A stretch of 64,000 nucleotides of DNA, from positions 62,001 to 126,000 of the forward strand of contig DAOTXR010000044.1 of NCBI GenBank assembly GCA_034435375.1, written 5' to 3'. The translations under genes were made by a program, and so were the position numbers. Shown here in pieces: positions 35,649 through 44,811 of this stretch. Each line of letters begins with the position of its first letter. Within the stretch, counting starts at the first letter, position 1. Under the pieces are notes generated by a model that had not been told where the DNA came from, did not search any database, and saw only the letters and a list, made by a program, of their open reading frames with translations. The DNA is from DAOTXR01 sp034435375 (GTDB lineage Bacteria; Chloroflexota; Anaerolineae; Aggregatilineales; UBA3940).

Positions 35649-37133
35649 ATGAAACGTGTGGTGGTGATCGGTGCGGGGATGGGCGGGCTGGCGACAGCCC
35701 TGCAACTACGGCGCCGGGGTTTCGACGTGACAGTGCTCGAAAAGCAGCCGCGTCCTGGGGGGCGCAGCAACGTCATCGAGGAAGACGGCTTCCGTGTCGA
35801 TATGGGGCCAACCATTCTGGTCATGAAGGACGCTTTCGACGAGGTGTATCGCTCGATTGGGCAGAACATCAACGAGCGCCTCACTTTTGTCCAGCTCGAT
35901 CCCAACTACCGTATCTACTTTCACGACGACACTCACATCGATCTTTACAGCCACATGCCCCGCTTGGCTCAGGAAGTTGAGAAGATAGAGCCTGGCTCCG
36001 CCGAGCGGCTGTTCCGCTTTCTCGGTGAAAGCGCCAGAAAATATGAGCTTGGCATGGCTTTCGTTGACCGTAACTATCGTAGGGTGACTGACTTGGCGAA
36101 CCCCAGGGCTATTCTGCGCCTTGTGCAGACCCGCGCTTACCAAAACCTGTATCGCCAAGTGGCCAGCTTCTTCCACCAGCATGACAAGCTGACTAAGGCC
36201 TTTTCGTTCCATTCGATGTTTCTGGGGCTTTCACCGTTTGAAGCTCTTGCTATGTACAGCCTGATCACCTATGCCGATCTGGTGCTCGGCATGTGGTTCC
36301 CCATGGGTGGCATTTACAGCGTCGTCGAAGATATGGTGGCGCTGGCCACTGAAATGGGGGTTGAAGTTCGAACCAGCGCCCCGGTCGAGCACATCTGCAT
36401 CGAAAATGAGCGTGTGCGGGGCGTACGCCTCGAGTCAGGCGAGCAGTTCCGCGCCGACATCGTGGTTTCCAATGCCGATCTCCCCTATACCTATCGCCGA
36501 TTAATCGATGGCCTGCACCGCAGACATTATTCCGATCGTCGCCTGGATCATCTGAAGTATGCCTGCTCCGGCTATATTCTGTACCTGGGGATCGACAGAA
36601 CGTATCCGCATCTGCGACACCAGGCGCTTTACTTCTCACAGGACTATCAAGCCAACCTTGATGCGATCTTCAAGACCAAGACGCTTCCAGAAGAGCCTTC
36701 CTTTCACCTAAGTGCTCCTACCGTCACCGATCCGAGCCTGGCCCCAGCAAACCACACCCTGCTCTATGTGCTGGCCCCTATGCCAAACCTGGAAGCCGAT
36801 ATTGATTGGGATGAGGCAGCACCTGCCGTGCGCCGCAAACTGCTCGACCAGCTTGAGCGCATCGTAGATCCTGAGATTAGACAGCACATCGTGTGGGAGC
36901 GCGACTACAGGCCAACTGACTGGCTGAACGACATCAATGCCACACAGGGCACAGCCTTCGGTTCGCTCTCACAGGGCTTTTTTCAATCGTCCTACTTCCG
37001 CCCACACAACAAGGCTTATGACATCGAGGGTCTCTACTTTGTAGGGCAGAGCACATATCCTGGTATTGGAATGCCAATGGTCATGATCTCCTCTCAATTG
37101 GTCACTGAAAGGATCGTGCAGGAATGGTTGTAA
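35649..37133 (+). CDS. crtI: Phytoene desaturase / carotene isomerase (CrtI family)
   Basis: FAD-dependent flavoprotein that introduces conjugated double bases-to-bonds of phytoene to lycopene. 494 residues: N-terminal dinucleotide fold VVVIGAGMGGLATALQL, the GGRS-type motif PRPGGRSNVIE, and the family C-terminal signature GLYFVGQSTYPGIGMPMVM. RBS GAGG before the ATG. First gene of a five-gene operon; its end overlaps the crtB start. The number of desaturations and any ketolase/diapo preference cannot be decided from sequence. Confidence 0.94.
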   Translation: MKRVVVIGAGMGGLATALQLRRRGFDVTVLEKQPRPGGRSNVIEEDGFRVDMGPTILVMKDAFDEVYRSIGQNINERLTFVQLDPNYRIYFHDDTHIDLYSHMPRLAQEVEKIEPGSAERLFRFLGESARKYELGMAFVDRNYRRVTDLANPRAILRLVQTRAYQNLYRQVASFFHQHDKLTKAFSFHSMFLGLSPFEALAMYSLITYADLVLGMWFPMGGIYSVVEDMVALATEMGVEVRTSAPVEHICIENERVRGVRLESGEQFRADIVVSNADLPYTYRRLIDGLHRRHYSDRRLDHLKYACSGYILYLGIDRTYPHLRHQALYFSQDYQANLDAIFKTKTLPEEPSFHLSAPTVTDPSLAPANHTLLYVLAPMPNLEADIDWDEAAPAVRRKLLDQLERIVDPEIRQHIVWERDYRPTDWLNDINATQGTAFGSLSQGFFQSSYFRPHNKAYDIEGLYFVGQSTYPGIGMPMVMISSQLVTERIVQEWL

Positions 37134-38053
37134 ACGATCGGCAAGCGGTGCTTACTACCCTCCCCCCAATGGAGTCTCGGACTGGCATCGCCTCCTGCCA
37201 AGACTATGCAGCCTGCCGACAGATTATGCGTGCTGCCAGCCATAACTACTCGTTTGCCAGCGCATTCCTGCCTGCCAGCAGACGACACCATGTCGAGGCG
37301 CTCTATGCGCTGATGCGCGTGGGCGATGACCGCGTTGACGTATCTCACAACGGCTTTGAGTCGCCTCTGGCAGCCATTGAGGACTGGGAGCAGACCTATT
37401 GGCGGGCCTTTGAAATCGGTGACAGCCCTGACCCTGTGATGCGGGCCTACCTGAACACGGCCATTGAGTGTGGCATTCCACGTGAAACCATGGCGGCCTA
37501 CTTCCGGGCGATGAAAGAAGACCTGGTGGTGACTCGCTTCCCGACTTTTGACGACCTGTTGCATTACATGGATGGCAGCGCCATCCCGGTCGGGCGTGCC
37601 ATGACCTACATCTTAGGAGTGCGCTCACCGTACACGATCTCCGATGCATTGCCAGGAGCGGACAGCCTCTCGATTGCCATGCAGCTCAGCAATTTCTGGC
37701 GAGACGTTGGCTATGACTGGAGGATCGGTCGAGTCTATATCCCGCAAGAGGACCTCGATCGTTTTGACTACAGTGAAGCCGATCTGTCAGCAGGGTGGAT
37801 CACCCCACAGCTTGTTGATCTGCTTGAGTTCGAGTTCGAACGCACTGAGCGTTACTACGCCCAGGCGCGGCAGAGCATCGGTCTACTGCACATAGGACGT
37901 TTAGGGGTGATGAGCGGCTTGGAGATCTACCGTGCCATCCTGACCGATATTCGGCGCAGCGGCTACAACGTGTTCACTCGCCGCGCGGGTTCGACTCGCC
38001 TCCAGAAGCTTGGCCTGGTAGCTAAATCTGCCTGGAAGGTGTTCTGGTCGTGA
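37124..38053 (+). CDS. crtB: Phytoene synthase (squalene/phytoene synthase family)
   Basis: Condenses two geranylgeranyl diphosphates to phytoene. 309 residues with the two Mg-binding aspartate motifs: the first is DDRVD (in ALMRVGDDRVD), the second NFWRDVGYD, plus the substrate-pocket segment RVYIPQEDLDRF. It overlaps crtI by 10 bases. No geranylgeranyl diphosphate synthase is in the window, so GGPP comes from elsewhere. Confidence 0.94.
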   Translation: MVVNDRQAVLTTLPPMESRTGIASCQDYAACRQIMRAASHNYSFASAFLPASRRHHVEALYALMRVGDDRVDVSHNGFESPLAAIEDWEQTYWRAFEIGDSPDPVMRAYLNTAIECGIPRETMAAYFRAMKEDLVVTRFPTFDDLLHYMDGSAIPVGRAMTYILGVRSPYTISDALPGADSLSIAMQLSNFWRDVGYDWRIGRVYIPQEDLDRFDYSEADLSAGWITPQLVDLLEFEFERTERYYAQARQSIGLLHIGRLGVMSGLEIYRAILTDIRRSGYNVFTRRAGSTRLQKLGLVAKSAWKVFWS

Positions 38054-38106
38054 AGTGAGTGGTTCCACTCGGAATGATAGGCCACAGTAGGCCAGAGATA
38101 AACTCT

Positions 38107-38973
38107 ATGGAGGAGCGGTCGTACAAGGACGCAGAGAGTCTGGCTGCAAGACCTGTGCTGCCAAAGGTCAGGGGGGGCTGGTTTCGTCTCACCCCTGGCT
38201 GGACGTGGGCGTTTCATGTCCGTTCCGCAACGGCATGGGCGGTTTCGTTGGCGCTATGGATGGGCGCGATGTTCGCCACCCCGCTGGTTGTGTGGTTGGT
38301 TGGCGAGAATGTCTTCCCGCTGATGGCCACGCTGGGGGTATTGGCGCACGTGACCACGACGCTGGCGGCGCAGACTGGAGGATGGCCTGCTAGGCGAATG
38401 GCAGCCACTTTGGGCGTCATTCTCGTCGGTACGTGGGCCGTTGAGGCGATCGGCTTGGCCACCGGCTTTCCCTTCGGGCACTATGAGTACACAGATGCAC
38501 TTCAGCCACAGTTGGGCGGCGTCCCTCTGCTGATACCCCTTGCATGGACCATGATGCTCATTCCAGCCTGGGCCGTCGCTGAGGCAATCTTGATCAGGCA
38601 ACGCGACAGGCTGGGGCAGTGGTATTTTGGCGTTTTGGCCGTCCTGGCCGGACTCGTGTTTGCTGCCTGGGACCTGTACCTCGATCCTCAGATGGTAGCA
38701 CACGGCCTGTGGGTCTGGGATAGCCCCAAAGGATACTTTGGCATTCCCTGGGTTAATTTTGCGGGCTGGTGGTTGTCGGCTGCCGTGATCACCTTGGTTG
38801 TCCGCCCCACCAATCTCCAGCGTCCCAGGCTTATGGCGATCTACAGTGTGACATGGCTGATGCAAGCCATTGCACTGGGTGTGTTCTGGGGTCAGCCTGG
38901 CCCTGCGTTGGTGGGTTTTGTGGGGATGGGTGCCTTTGCCATATGGGGCTGGGCAGATGAGTTGAGGCAATGA
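38107..38973 (+). CDS. cruF: Carotenoid hydratase of the CruF family
   Basis: Integral membrane protein (about 7-8 helices) matching CruF/DUF422, carotenoid 1',2'-hydratases that add water to the psi end of lycopene-type carotenoids. Recognisable: FPFGHYEYTDALQPQLGG, VPLLIPLAWTM, DLYLDPQMVAHGLWVWD and GYFGIPWVNFAGWW. The ATG at 38107 gives 288 residues; in-frame starts at 38059 (GTG) and 38074 exist and none has a clear RBS. It ends in a 4-base overlap with plsY. Placement with crtI, crtB and a glycosyltransferase fits hydroxylated, glycosylated carotenoids. Confidence 0.88.
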   Translation: MEERSYKDAESLAARPVLPKVRGGWFRLTPGWTWAFHVRSATAWAVSLALWMGAMFATPLVVWLVGENVFPLMATLGVLAHVTTTLAAQTGGWPARRMAATLGVILVGTWAVEAIGLATGFPFGHYEYTDALQPQLGGVPLLIPLAWTMMLIPAWAVAEAILIRQRDRLGQWYFGVLAVLAGLVFAAWDLYLDPQMVAHGLWVWDSPKGYFGIPWVNFAGWWLSAAVITLVVRPTNLQRPRLMAIYSVTWLMQAIALGVFWGQPGPALVGFVGMGAFAIWGWADELRQ

Positions 38974-39581
38974 ATGTCGTTCTCTGGACTTTAGTAGCAT
39001 TTCTGTGTGGCTCAATCCCATTTTCGGTTCTCATCGGCTACCTGGCGATTGGCGTTGACATACGCGAGTACGGCGATCATAACCCCGGGGCAACCAATGT
39101 CATGAGGGCGGCCAGCTGGCGCTGGTTCATTCCGGCCTTGCTTCTGGATTACTTCAAGGGTGCAGTTCCTGTCGGCCTGGCTTATTTCTTCGCCCGGTTG
39201 GAAGGTTGGGAAATCGTCCCTGTGGCACTGGCTCCTATCATCGGGCATGCCTACTCCCCTTGGTTAAGTTTCCGGGGCGGCAAGGCCGTTGCGGTGACCT
39301 TTGGCGTGTGGACAGGACTAACAGGGTTCGTTGGGCCGCTGATTTTGGGGTTACTGCTGCCTCTGCTGTTCAGCGTGTTTGTGGTCAGCGGTTGGTCGGC
39401 TTTCATTACAATGCTCAGTTTCGGCGGTTTCGTGCTGCTATATTACAGTAGCCAATCTCCGGCATTCGTGGCAGTGTGGTTGGCCAATCTGGCGTTGATC
39501 GTCTGGAAGCACCGCCACGACCTCCAGCAGCCTCCAGGCATTCGGCCATGGTTGCTGCGGATAGTAAGCAGAACACGATGA
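38970..39581 (+). CDS. plsY: Glycerol-3-phosphate acyltransferase PlsY
   Basis: Membrane enzyme that transfers an acyl group from acyl phosphate to glycerol-3-phosphate, starting phospholipid synthesis. 203 residues, multi-helix, with the three family motifs: GSIPFSVLIG, GDHNPGATNVMR and IIGHAYSPWLSFRGGKAVA. It overlaps cruF upstream and cruG downstream by 4 bases each, so it is translationally embedded in the carotenoid operon. It could be simple operon sharing or could supply acyl chains for acylated carotenoid glycosides; the latter is speculation. Confidence 0.94.
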   Translation: MNVVLWTLVAFLCGSIPFSVLIGYLAIGVDIREYGDHNPGATNVMRAASWRWFIPALLLDYFKGAVPVGLAYFFARLEGWEIVPVALAPIIGHAYSPWLSFRGGKAVAVTFGVWTGLTGFVGPLILGLLLPLLFSVFVVSGWSAFITMLSFGGFVLLYYSSQSPAFVAVWLANLALIVWKHRHDLQQPPGIRPWLLRIVSRTR

Positions 39582-40714
39582 TCGCCGTGTGGACGATAGC
39601 ACTGGGTGTGCTGATCCTCATCACGCTGATCAGTGTGATGAATACCCTAAGCTTCCCACGCCTGGGTCGTCTTCCTACAAGACGTATATCCCCGCGTGTC
39701 TCAGTGCTGATCCCGGCCCGCAACGAGGCTGACAAGATCAGCGAGACAGTGGCACACCTGCTCAGACAGGATTACCCCAACTACGAGGTTATCGTCTTGG
39801 ACGATGGCTCAACCGATGGGACAGCAGATCGAGCGCTTGAGGCAGCAGCAGGCAATACCTGCCTGAGGGTCGTGTCGGGCGAACCACTGCCTGAGGGATG
39901 GTTGGGCAAGAACTGGGCCTGTCACCAGCTTTCGCAGTTGGCAGACGGCGAGGTGTTGGTCTTTACTGACGCAGACGTGCGTTGGGAGCCGGGGGCACTT
40001 ATGGCTGTCGTGGCGCTGGCAGATCGAACCCGTGCCGATCTGCTGGCCGTCTGGCCGACTCAAGCTACACACACGTGGACCGAGCGGCTGGTCGTGCCGA
40101 TGATGACATTTGTTGTCATGGCCTACCTGCCTGAGCTAGCCGTGCGATACATCCCTTGGCCAGTCTTCGCTGCCGCCAATGGACAGTGCCTTGTCTTCCG
40201 TCGTCCCGCTTATGACCAGATCGGCGGCCATGTTGTCGTGCGGGCCAACATCATAGAAGATGTCGGGCTGGCATGGGAGACCAAACGCAAGCATCTGCGG
40301 CTAGTGATGGCTGATGGTCATCGGCTGATCGGCGGGCGAATGTACAGGAGCTGGCGAGAGGTCCGTGCGGGGTTTGCCAAAAACATTCTGGCTGGACATG
40401 CAAACCAACCAGCCTGGCTGCTCCTGTCGGCAGCGTTCCACTGGATGCTGTTCCTGATGCCCTGGCTGTGGTTAGCGGCGGGCTGGGCTGTGAACATGGG
40501 GCCTGGCTGGCCGTGGTTTCCTCTGGCCATGATTGCGCTGGGAGTAGGAGTGCGGGCACTCACCGCAGTGACAACACACCAGCGAGCCATTGATGCGCTG
40601 CTGTTGCCTGTCTCAGTTGTTCTCCTGACAGTCATTGCTGCACAATCGTTGTGGTGGCACTTCTGCGATGGTGGCCCTCAGTGGAAAGGCCGAAAAGTCA
40701 CTCACAGAGCGTAA
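39578..40714 (+). CDS. cruG: Carotenoid glycosyltransferase, CruG-like (GT2)
   Basis: 378 residues from the ATG at 39578, which overlaps plsY (ATGA); earlier in-frame ATGs lie inside plsY. An N-terminal membrane helix, then a GT-A fold with VLIPARNEADKISETVAHLL, VIVLDDGSTDGTADRA (DxD region), the acceptor-side VFTDADVRWEPGAL, EDVGLAWETKRK, and two or three C-terminal membrane helices. CruG attaches a sugar to the 2'-hydroxyl of carotenoids made with CruF; the neighbouring cruF supports that role here. Confidence 0.86.
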   Translation: MIAVWTIALGVLILITLISVMNTLSFPRLGRLPTRRISPRVSVLIPARNEADKISETVAHLLRQDYPNYEVIVLDDGSTDGTADRALEAAAGNTCLRVVSGEPLPEGWLGKNWACHQLSQLADGEVLVFTDADVRWEPGALMAVVALADRTRADLLAVWPTQATHTWTERLVVPMMTFVVMAYLPELAVRYIPWPVFAAANGQCLVFRRPAYDQIGGHVVVRANIIEDVGLAWETKRKHLRLVMADGHRLIGGRMYRSWREVRAGFAKNILAGHANQPAWLLLSAAFHWMLFLMPWLWLAAGWAVNMGPGWPWFPLAMIALGVGVRALTAVTTHQRAIDALLLPVSVVLLTVIAAQSLWWHFCDGGPQWKGRKVTHRA

Positions 40715-40765
40715 GTAAGCGGCACTCGTTCCACGGGGTAGAAAGGTTCATTTTCACGCTGTCAA

Positions 40766-40838
40766 TGCCCCCGGCAGGATTCGAACCTGCAACCTCTGGC
40801 TTCGAAGGCCATCGCTCTGTCCGTTGAGCCACGGGGGC
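40766..40838 (-). tRNA. tRNA-Arg (anticodon TCG)
   Basis: 73-base cloverleaf on the minus strand: acceptor GCCCCCG/CGGGGGC, D arm GCTC...GAGC, anticodon loop CTTCGAA with anticodon TCG (reads CGA), T arm GCAGG-TTCGAAT-CCTGC, discriminator A. No CCA is encoded. The anticodon stem has one A-G mismatch at its outer pair. Lies between cruG (plus) and recR (minus). Confidence 0.96.
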
Positions 40839-40897
40839 TTGGATCGATCATAGCAACATCTACACTGTTGGACAAGGATCAATCGGCGACGAGATGA

Positions 40898-41506
40898 TTA
40901 CTCCATATCCATCTCCCGGCGTCCCTCTAGCGCCCCAGACAACGTCACGCTGTCCGCATACTCCAAATCGCCCCCGACAGGCAGACCGCGTGCCAGCCGC
41001 GTCAGACGGACCTTGCCGCGCAGTCGCTGGTGAATGTACATCGCCGTCGCATCGCCCTCCAACCCAACGTTGGTCGCCAAAATGACTTCACGGATGGCAG
41101 TCCGTTCGACGCGCTCGAGCAATTCTCTGATGCGCAACTGATCCGGCCCGATGCCCTCCATCGGGTTAATCACCCCGTGGAGCACATGGTAACGGCCTCT
41201 ATAGTTGGTCGCTCGTTCAACGGCGATCACATCCAGCGGCTCCTCAACCACACAGATCAAGCCCGCATCTCGCCCTGCATCCGAACAGACCTCACACGGG
41301 TCCTGCTCTGTGATGTTGAAGCACACCGAGCAGTAGCGCGTCGACTCTTTCAGGCTGCGCAGGGCCTCGGCCAGGCTGAGGCTCTGTTCGTCCGGCGCAC
41401 GCAGCAGGTAGTAGGTGAGGCGAGCGGCTGTCTTAGGGCCGATCCCTGGCAGGCGCGAAAACTCGTCGATCAGGCGTGTGACTGATGCAGGAACAGCTTT
41501 GCTCAT
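40898..41506 (-). CDS. recR: Recombination mediator RecR
   Basis: Part of RecFOR, loading RecA on gapped DNA. 202 residues: helix-hairpin-helix (FSRLPGIGPKTAARL), zinc finger CSVCFNITEQDPCEVC, and Toprim domain (VVEEPLDVIAVERATNY...LHGVINPMEGIGPDQL). Third gene of dnaX-ebfC-recR, seven bases after ebfC. Confidence 0.97.
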   Translation of the reverse strand: MSKAVPASVTRLIDEFSRLPGIGPKTAARLTYYLLRAPDEQSLSLAEALRSLKESTRYCSVCFNITEQDPCEVCSDAGRDAGLICVVEEPLDVIAVERATNYRGRYHVLHGVINPMEGIGPDQLRIRELLERVERTAIREVILATNVGLEGDATAMYIHQRLRGKVRLTRLARGLPVGGDLEYADSVTLSGALEGRREMDME

Positions 41507-41512
41507 GGTTAA

Positions 41513-41881
41513 TCACATCCCCGGCAGTCCTGGAATGTTGAGACCGCCGGTCACCCTTTCCAGTCGCTCGGCAGCCATAGCCTGTGACTGTTCGATGGCC
41601 TGATTGAGTGCGGCCAGCAGCAGGTCCTGGAGCATTTCCACGTCTTCTGAGTCCACCACCTCCGGTTTGAGGGCGATGGATCGGATGCGCTGGTGGCCAT
41701 CGATCACCACTGTGACCATGCCGCCACCTGCTGTAACCTCGAGGGTCTCATCGGCCAGTGCCTCGCGTGCCTTGACCATCTCCTCCTGCATGGCTTGGAT
41801 CTGACGGGCCAGGTTGGCCATACCTCCGCCACCTGCCGATGAGCGCATCGCGCGGGGATGAGGACCTCTCTTCTTGCTCAA
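41513..41881 (-). CDS. ebfC: Nucleoid-associated protein EbfC/YbaB family
   Basis: Small DNA-binding dimer that coats the nucleoid. 122 residues with the tweezers-like helical MANLARQIQAMQEEMVKARE and the VEVTAGGGMVTVVIDGHQRI-type strands. Start at 41881 is a TTG with GAGGAG upstream (inside the end of dnaX); an internal ATG about 20 codons later (MANLARQ) also has a GGAGGT and would give a size more typical of the family. Between dnaX and recR, the classic arrangement. Confidence 0.92.
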   Translation of the reverse strand: MSKKRGPHPRAMRSSAGGGGMANLARQIQAMQEEMVKAREALADETLEVTAGGGMVTVVIDGHQRIRSIALKPEVVDSEDVEMLQDLLLAALNQAIEQSQAMAAERLERVTGGLNIPGLPGM

Positions 41882-41887
41882 AGTGTC

Positions 41888-43489
41888 TTACTCCTCACTG
41901 TCTTCCACTGACTTGACGCTGCCGCCCAATTCATTGACGGCAAACGAGATCAGGCTGTCGCTGGCTAACAGATCTTCCACGTCGCGTGAAGGTGAACTGC
42001 CCGGCGCTGTCTGAATTTTGCACCGGAAGCGAAGCGGCTGGTCAAACACTTGCTGCAGAATGCGCTCAATTAGCTCCAGGTTCTGTGGATCTCCGATCTT
42101 GCGCAGTAGAAGGTCGCTGGGCATCTGGTAGAGGACTGTATCGCCCTCTACACTGACTAGTTTCCCCGACTTGAGCAGCGCTTCGACTGCCAAGTCAGAC
42201 TGACGAGCCAGCCGAAGCACTTCTGGCCAACGCTTGTGTACCTCTGCCGGAACGACCAAGTCCTTGGCCGGCGCTGTGCTGGGTGTGGGGCCAGGCTGTT
42301 GCACAGGTTCCGGCTGACTGGACGGCACAGATAGGGCGGGCGGCCTGGCGGGCGCAGCCGCCGGGGCAGCGTCGGAGCGCACCTCGTGATCTGGGGCGTA
42401 CAGGGATTCGATGCTCTGCACGAAAGCCATCTCAAGAGGCAACTGCGGTTGCCACCCACTGTGCTGATCGGAGGCTGCCTTGGTAAAGGCGTCCAGTGCA
42501 TCGAGCAATGCCCGCTTGGGAATCTGTCCAGCCTGCTCGGCGACAGCCGCTAGTTCGTCGGGCATAAGTTCTAGGGCAACTAGATCGTGGCCGCCCATCT
42601 GGACCAGCATCAACCGCCTTAGGTGATCGACCATCTGATTGGCCAACTGACGCGCGTCGATTCCCTGCTCGATGGCCTGGTTGATGAGCGCTATCCCGCT
42701 GGCCGTGTCTCCGGCGATCAGTGCCGCTCCCAAGTCACGCACTGTCTGGCTGCTTGCCGTGCCGAGGATGGCCTGGGCCAGATCGAGGGTCAACATCTCC
42801 CCTGGCTCAGCGATCAATTGGTCCAACAGACTGATAGCATCCCTTAGCGAGCCGGTCGCCTGTCGGGAGATCAACTCCAGAGCAGCTGGCTCGGCCTGGA
42901 TGCCTTCGCTGTCCAGGATCATCTGAAGCCGTCCCACAATCTGATTGAGTGGAATGCGTCGAAAGTCGAAGCGCTGGCAGCGCGACTTGATCGTCTGCGG
43001 TACTTTGTGGATCTCCGTAGTGGCCAGAATAAAGACAGCATGGGCAGGAGGTTCCTCAAGGGTCTTGAGCAGCGCGTCGAAAGCCGCACCGGAGAAACGG
43101 TGGACCTCGTCGATGATGTAGACTTTGTACTGGCCCTCATTGGGCGCAAATGCGATTCGGTCGCGCAGCTCCCGCACGTCATCCACCCCAGTGTGGGAGG
43201 CTGCATCGATCTCGATCAGGTCAAGAAAGCGCCCCTCATTCACAGCTACACAATAAGCACAGGTGTTGCACGGGCGCGTTGCTAGGTCCTCATGCAGGCA
43301 GTTCACAGCCTTAGCCAGGAGGCGGGCCATGGTCGTCTTGCCAGTGCCACGTGGGCCTGCAAACAGATAAGCATGACCGATGCGCCCACTCGTCAGCGCG
43401 TTGCGCAGAGTATATGTGACATGTTCCTGCCCGATGACCTCCTCAAAGGCCATTGGACGCCATCTACGGTAGAGGGCCTGTGAGGCCAT
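41888..43489 (-). CDS. dnaX: DNA polymerase III subunits gamma/tau
   Basis: Clamp-loader ATPase. 533 residues from the ATG at 43489 (MASQALYRRWRPMAFEEVIG) with AGGAG upstream; an earlier in-frame start is inside the promoter. Walker A GPRGTGKTTMARLLAKA, zinc cluster ending CNTCAYC, Walker B VYIIDEVHRFS, sensor-1 VFILATTEIHKVP, then a Pro/Ala/Gln-rich linker and a tau-like C-terminal domain (KRWPEVLRLARQSDLAVEAL). Heads the dnaX-ebfC-recR operon. Confidence 0.97.
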   Translation of the reverse strand: MASQALYRRWRPMAFEEVIGQEHVTYTLRNALTSGRIGHAYLFAGPRGTGKTTMARLLAKAVNCLHEDLATRPCNTCAYCVAVNEGRFLDLIEIDAASHTGVDDVRELRDRIAFAPNEGQYKVYIIDEVHRFSGAAFDALLKTLEEPPAHAVFILATTEIHKVPQTIKSRCQRFDFRRIPLNQIVGRLQMILDSEGIQAEPAALELISRQATGSLRDAISLLDQLIAEPGEMLTLDLAQAILGTASSQTVRDLGAALIAGDTASGIALINQAIEQGIDARQLANQMVDHLRRLMLVQMGGHDLVALELMPDELAAVAEQAGQIPKRALLDALDAFTKAASDQHSGWQPQLPLEMAFVQSIESLYAPDHEVRSDAAPAAAPARPPALSVPSSQPEPVQQPGPTPSTAPAKDLVVPAEVHKRWPEVLRLARQSDLAVEALLKSGKLVSVEGDTVLYQMPSDLLLRKIGDPQNLELIERILQQVFDQPLRFRCKIQTAPGSSPSRDVEDLLASDSLISFAVNELGGSVKSVEDSEE

Positions 43490-43538
43490 ACTCTCTTGCT
43501 CCTGGGGATGGAACACGATTTGCCGTGGACTGCTGAGG

Positions 43539-43567
43539 AGTCTAACATTCGGCGGACATCCCCGCAA
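43539..43567 (-). promoter_or_regulatory. Candidate promoter of dnaX-ebfC-recR
   Basis: On the minus strand TTGCGG (43567-43562), 17-base spacer, TAGACT (43544-43539) with an upstream TGT extending the -10. About 50 bases before the dnaX ATG. Confidence 0.5.
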
Positions 43568-43618
43568 CACTCCTAGCGCAATGAAAGGCTGGCTGGATGC
43601 GTCGGCTTCTTCAGTCGG

Positions 43619-44740
43619 TTACTTGCCCAGCAGAAGCGTTGACAGCGAGCGAATCATCTCTTCGAGGCAGTCGATGTTCAGACTGTAGACCTTGTTCGCG
43701 CCATCCCGGCGACGCTCGCTCAGAAAGCCTGCCGCGGTGAGCTGCCGCAAGTGCCGCGAGGCGCTAGACTGGCTCAGGTCGAGGGAGAGGATGATATCCT
43801 GGGCAAACATCTCTCCTCGCTCACCTACCAGCTCCAGAATGTGCAGGCGAGTGTCGTCGGCCAGGGCGTTGAGCTGGTTCATCAACTGCGCCCGGCTGAG
43901 GGCCGCAGACGCGATCGGTGTCCCTTCCGGTGTTCGCACCCCAAACACGATGTAGGCCACGCCATCGCTGTAGAAGAAGACCAGGTAAGGGCCGATGTGC
44001 GCCGATGGCAAGAAGATCAGCCGCTGGACGGTCTGCATGTAGGTTGGGCTTGGAATAGCTGTAAGCTCACGGCCCGTGACCGCTCGGATCGCCTCCAAAA
44101 CAGTCATGTCAAGGTAGTTGAAACGCTGGGAGGCATCCACAACCTCGTGGAGTAGCGGCAGTTGACGATCCCACTCCACTGCCAGATGATCCTGCCATAG
44201 CGCACGAAGATGGGTGACGACCAGATCCATCATGGTAGGAGGATCGTTGAGCAGGCCATGCGCCTCGGCGTGGAGGTCGATGTCTATCTGTTGACCAGGC
44301 ATGGCTCTCTGGATCAGATCCAGGTAAGCGACCCTGTCAGCGAGCAACAGGGCGGGGGCAGGCGCTTCGGTGTTTGAAACTGGCAAGCCACGATTGTCGC
44401 ATGGAATGGTGCGGCAAATCAGCCGGATGAGCGCCCGATCCCGCAATCGGACGGGATCGCTGGATGCCAGGCGCTCCACATACTCCGAGAATTGCGCCCA
44501 GCGTGTGCCAGGCTCGAAGATGACCACCACGTCGTACAGACCCTCGAAGATCAGTCGGTTGGTGTGCGCCTGAACTGGCGTCAATGAGCTGGCTGTCTGG
44601 ATCACCCACTCGCCTAAACCTGAAAACTCCCTGGCCTTATCCAACATCCACAGGCTGGCGAGGGCGTTATAGGCAGGTTCCAACGCCACAGTACAGGTGA
44701 TCGTCTGGGGGGGCAGGATCACGTCCGGGCCGGGAGTCAT
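43619..44740 (-). CDS. ArsR-type transcriptional regulator with large N-terminal domain
   Basis: 373 residues. The C-terminal 90 residues are a winged helix of the ArsR class (LNALADDTRLHILELVGER, LSLDLSQSSASRHLRQLTAAGFLSERR), an HTH that would bind an operator. The first 270 residues are an alpha-rich domain of unknown role (no metal-binding ELxVCDL motif), which may sense a ligand. ATG at 44740 has GAGGAG upstream. Downstream of an MFS exporter gene on the same strand (72-base gap), so it may regulate it. Confidence 0.88.
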   Translation of the reverse strand: MTPGPDVILPPQTITCTVALEPAYNALASLWMLDKAREFSGLGEWVIQTASSLTPVQAHTNRLIFEGLYDVVVIFEPGTRWAQFSEYVERLASSDPVRLRDRALIRLICRTIPCDNRGLPVSNTEAPAPALLLADRVAYLDLIQRAMPGQQIDIDLHAEAHGLLNDPPTMMDLVVTHLRALWQDHLAVEWDRQLPLLHEVVDASQRFNYLDMTVLEAIRAVTGRELTAIPSPTYMQTVQRLIFLPSAHIGPYLVFFYSDGVAYIVFGVRTPEGTPIASAALSRAQLMNQLNALADDTRLHILELVGERGEMFAQDIILSLDLSQSSASRHLRQLTAAGFLSERRRDGANKVYSLNIDCLEEMIRSLSTLLLGK

Positions 44741-44811
44741 GCTGCTCTCCTCGATGGTTATGCAATTATGGGCTTTAATCGGTTAACCTATTGTAGCTTT
44801 CGATGCGAGAG

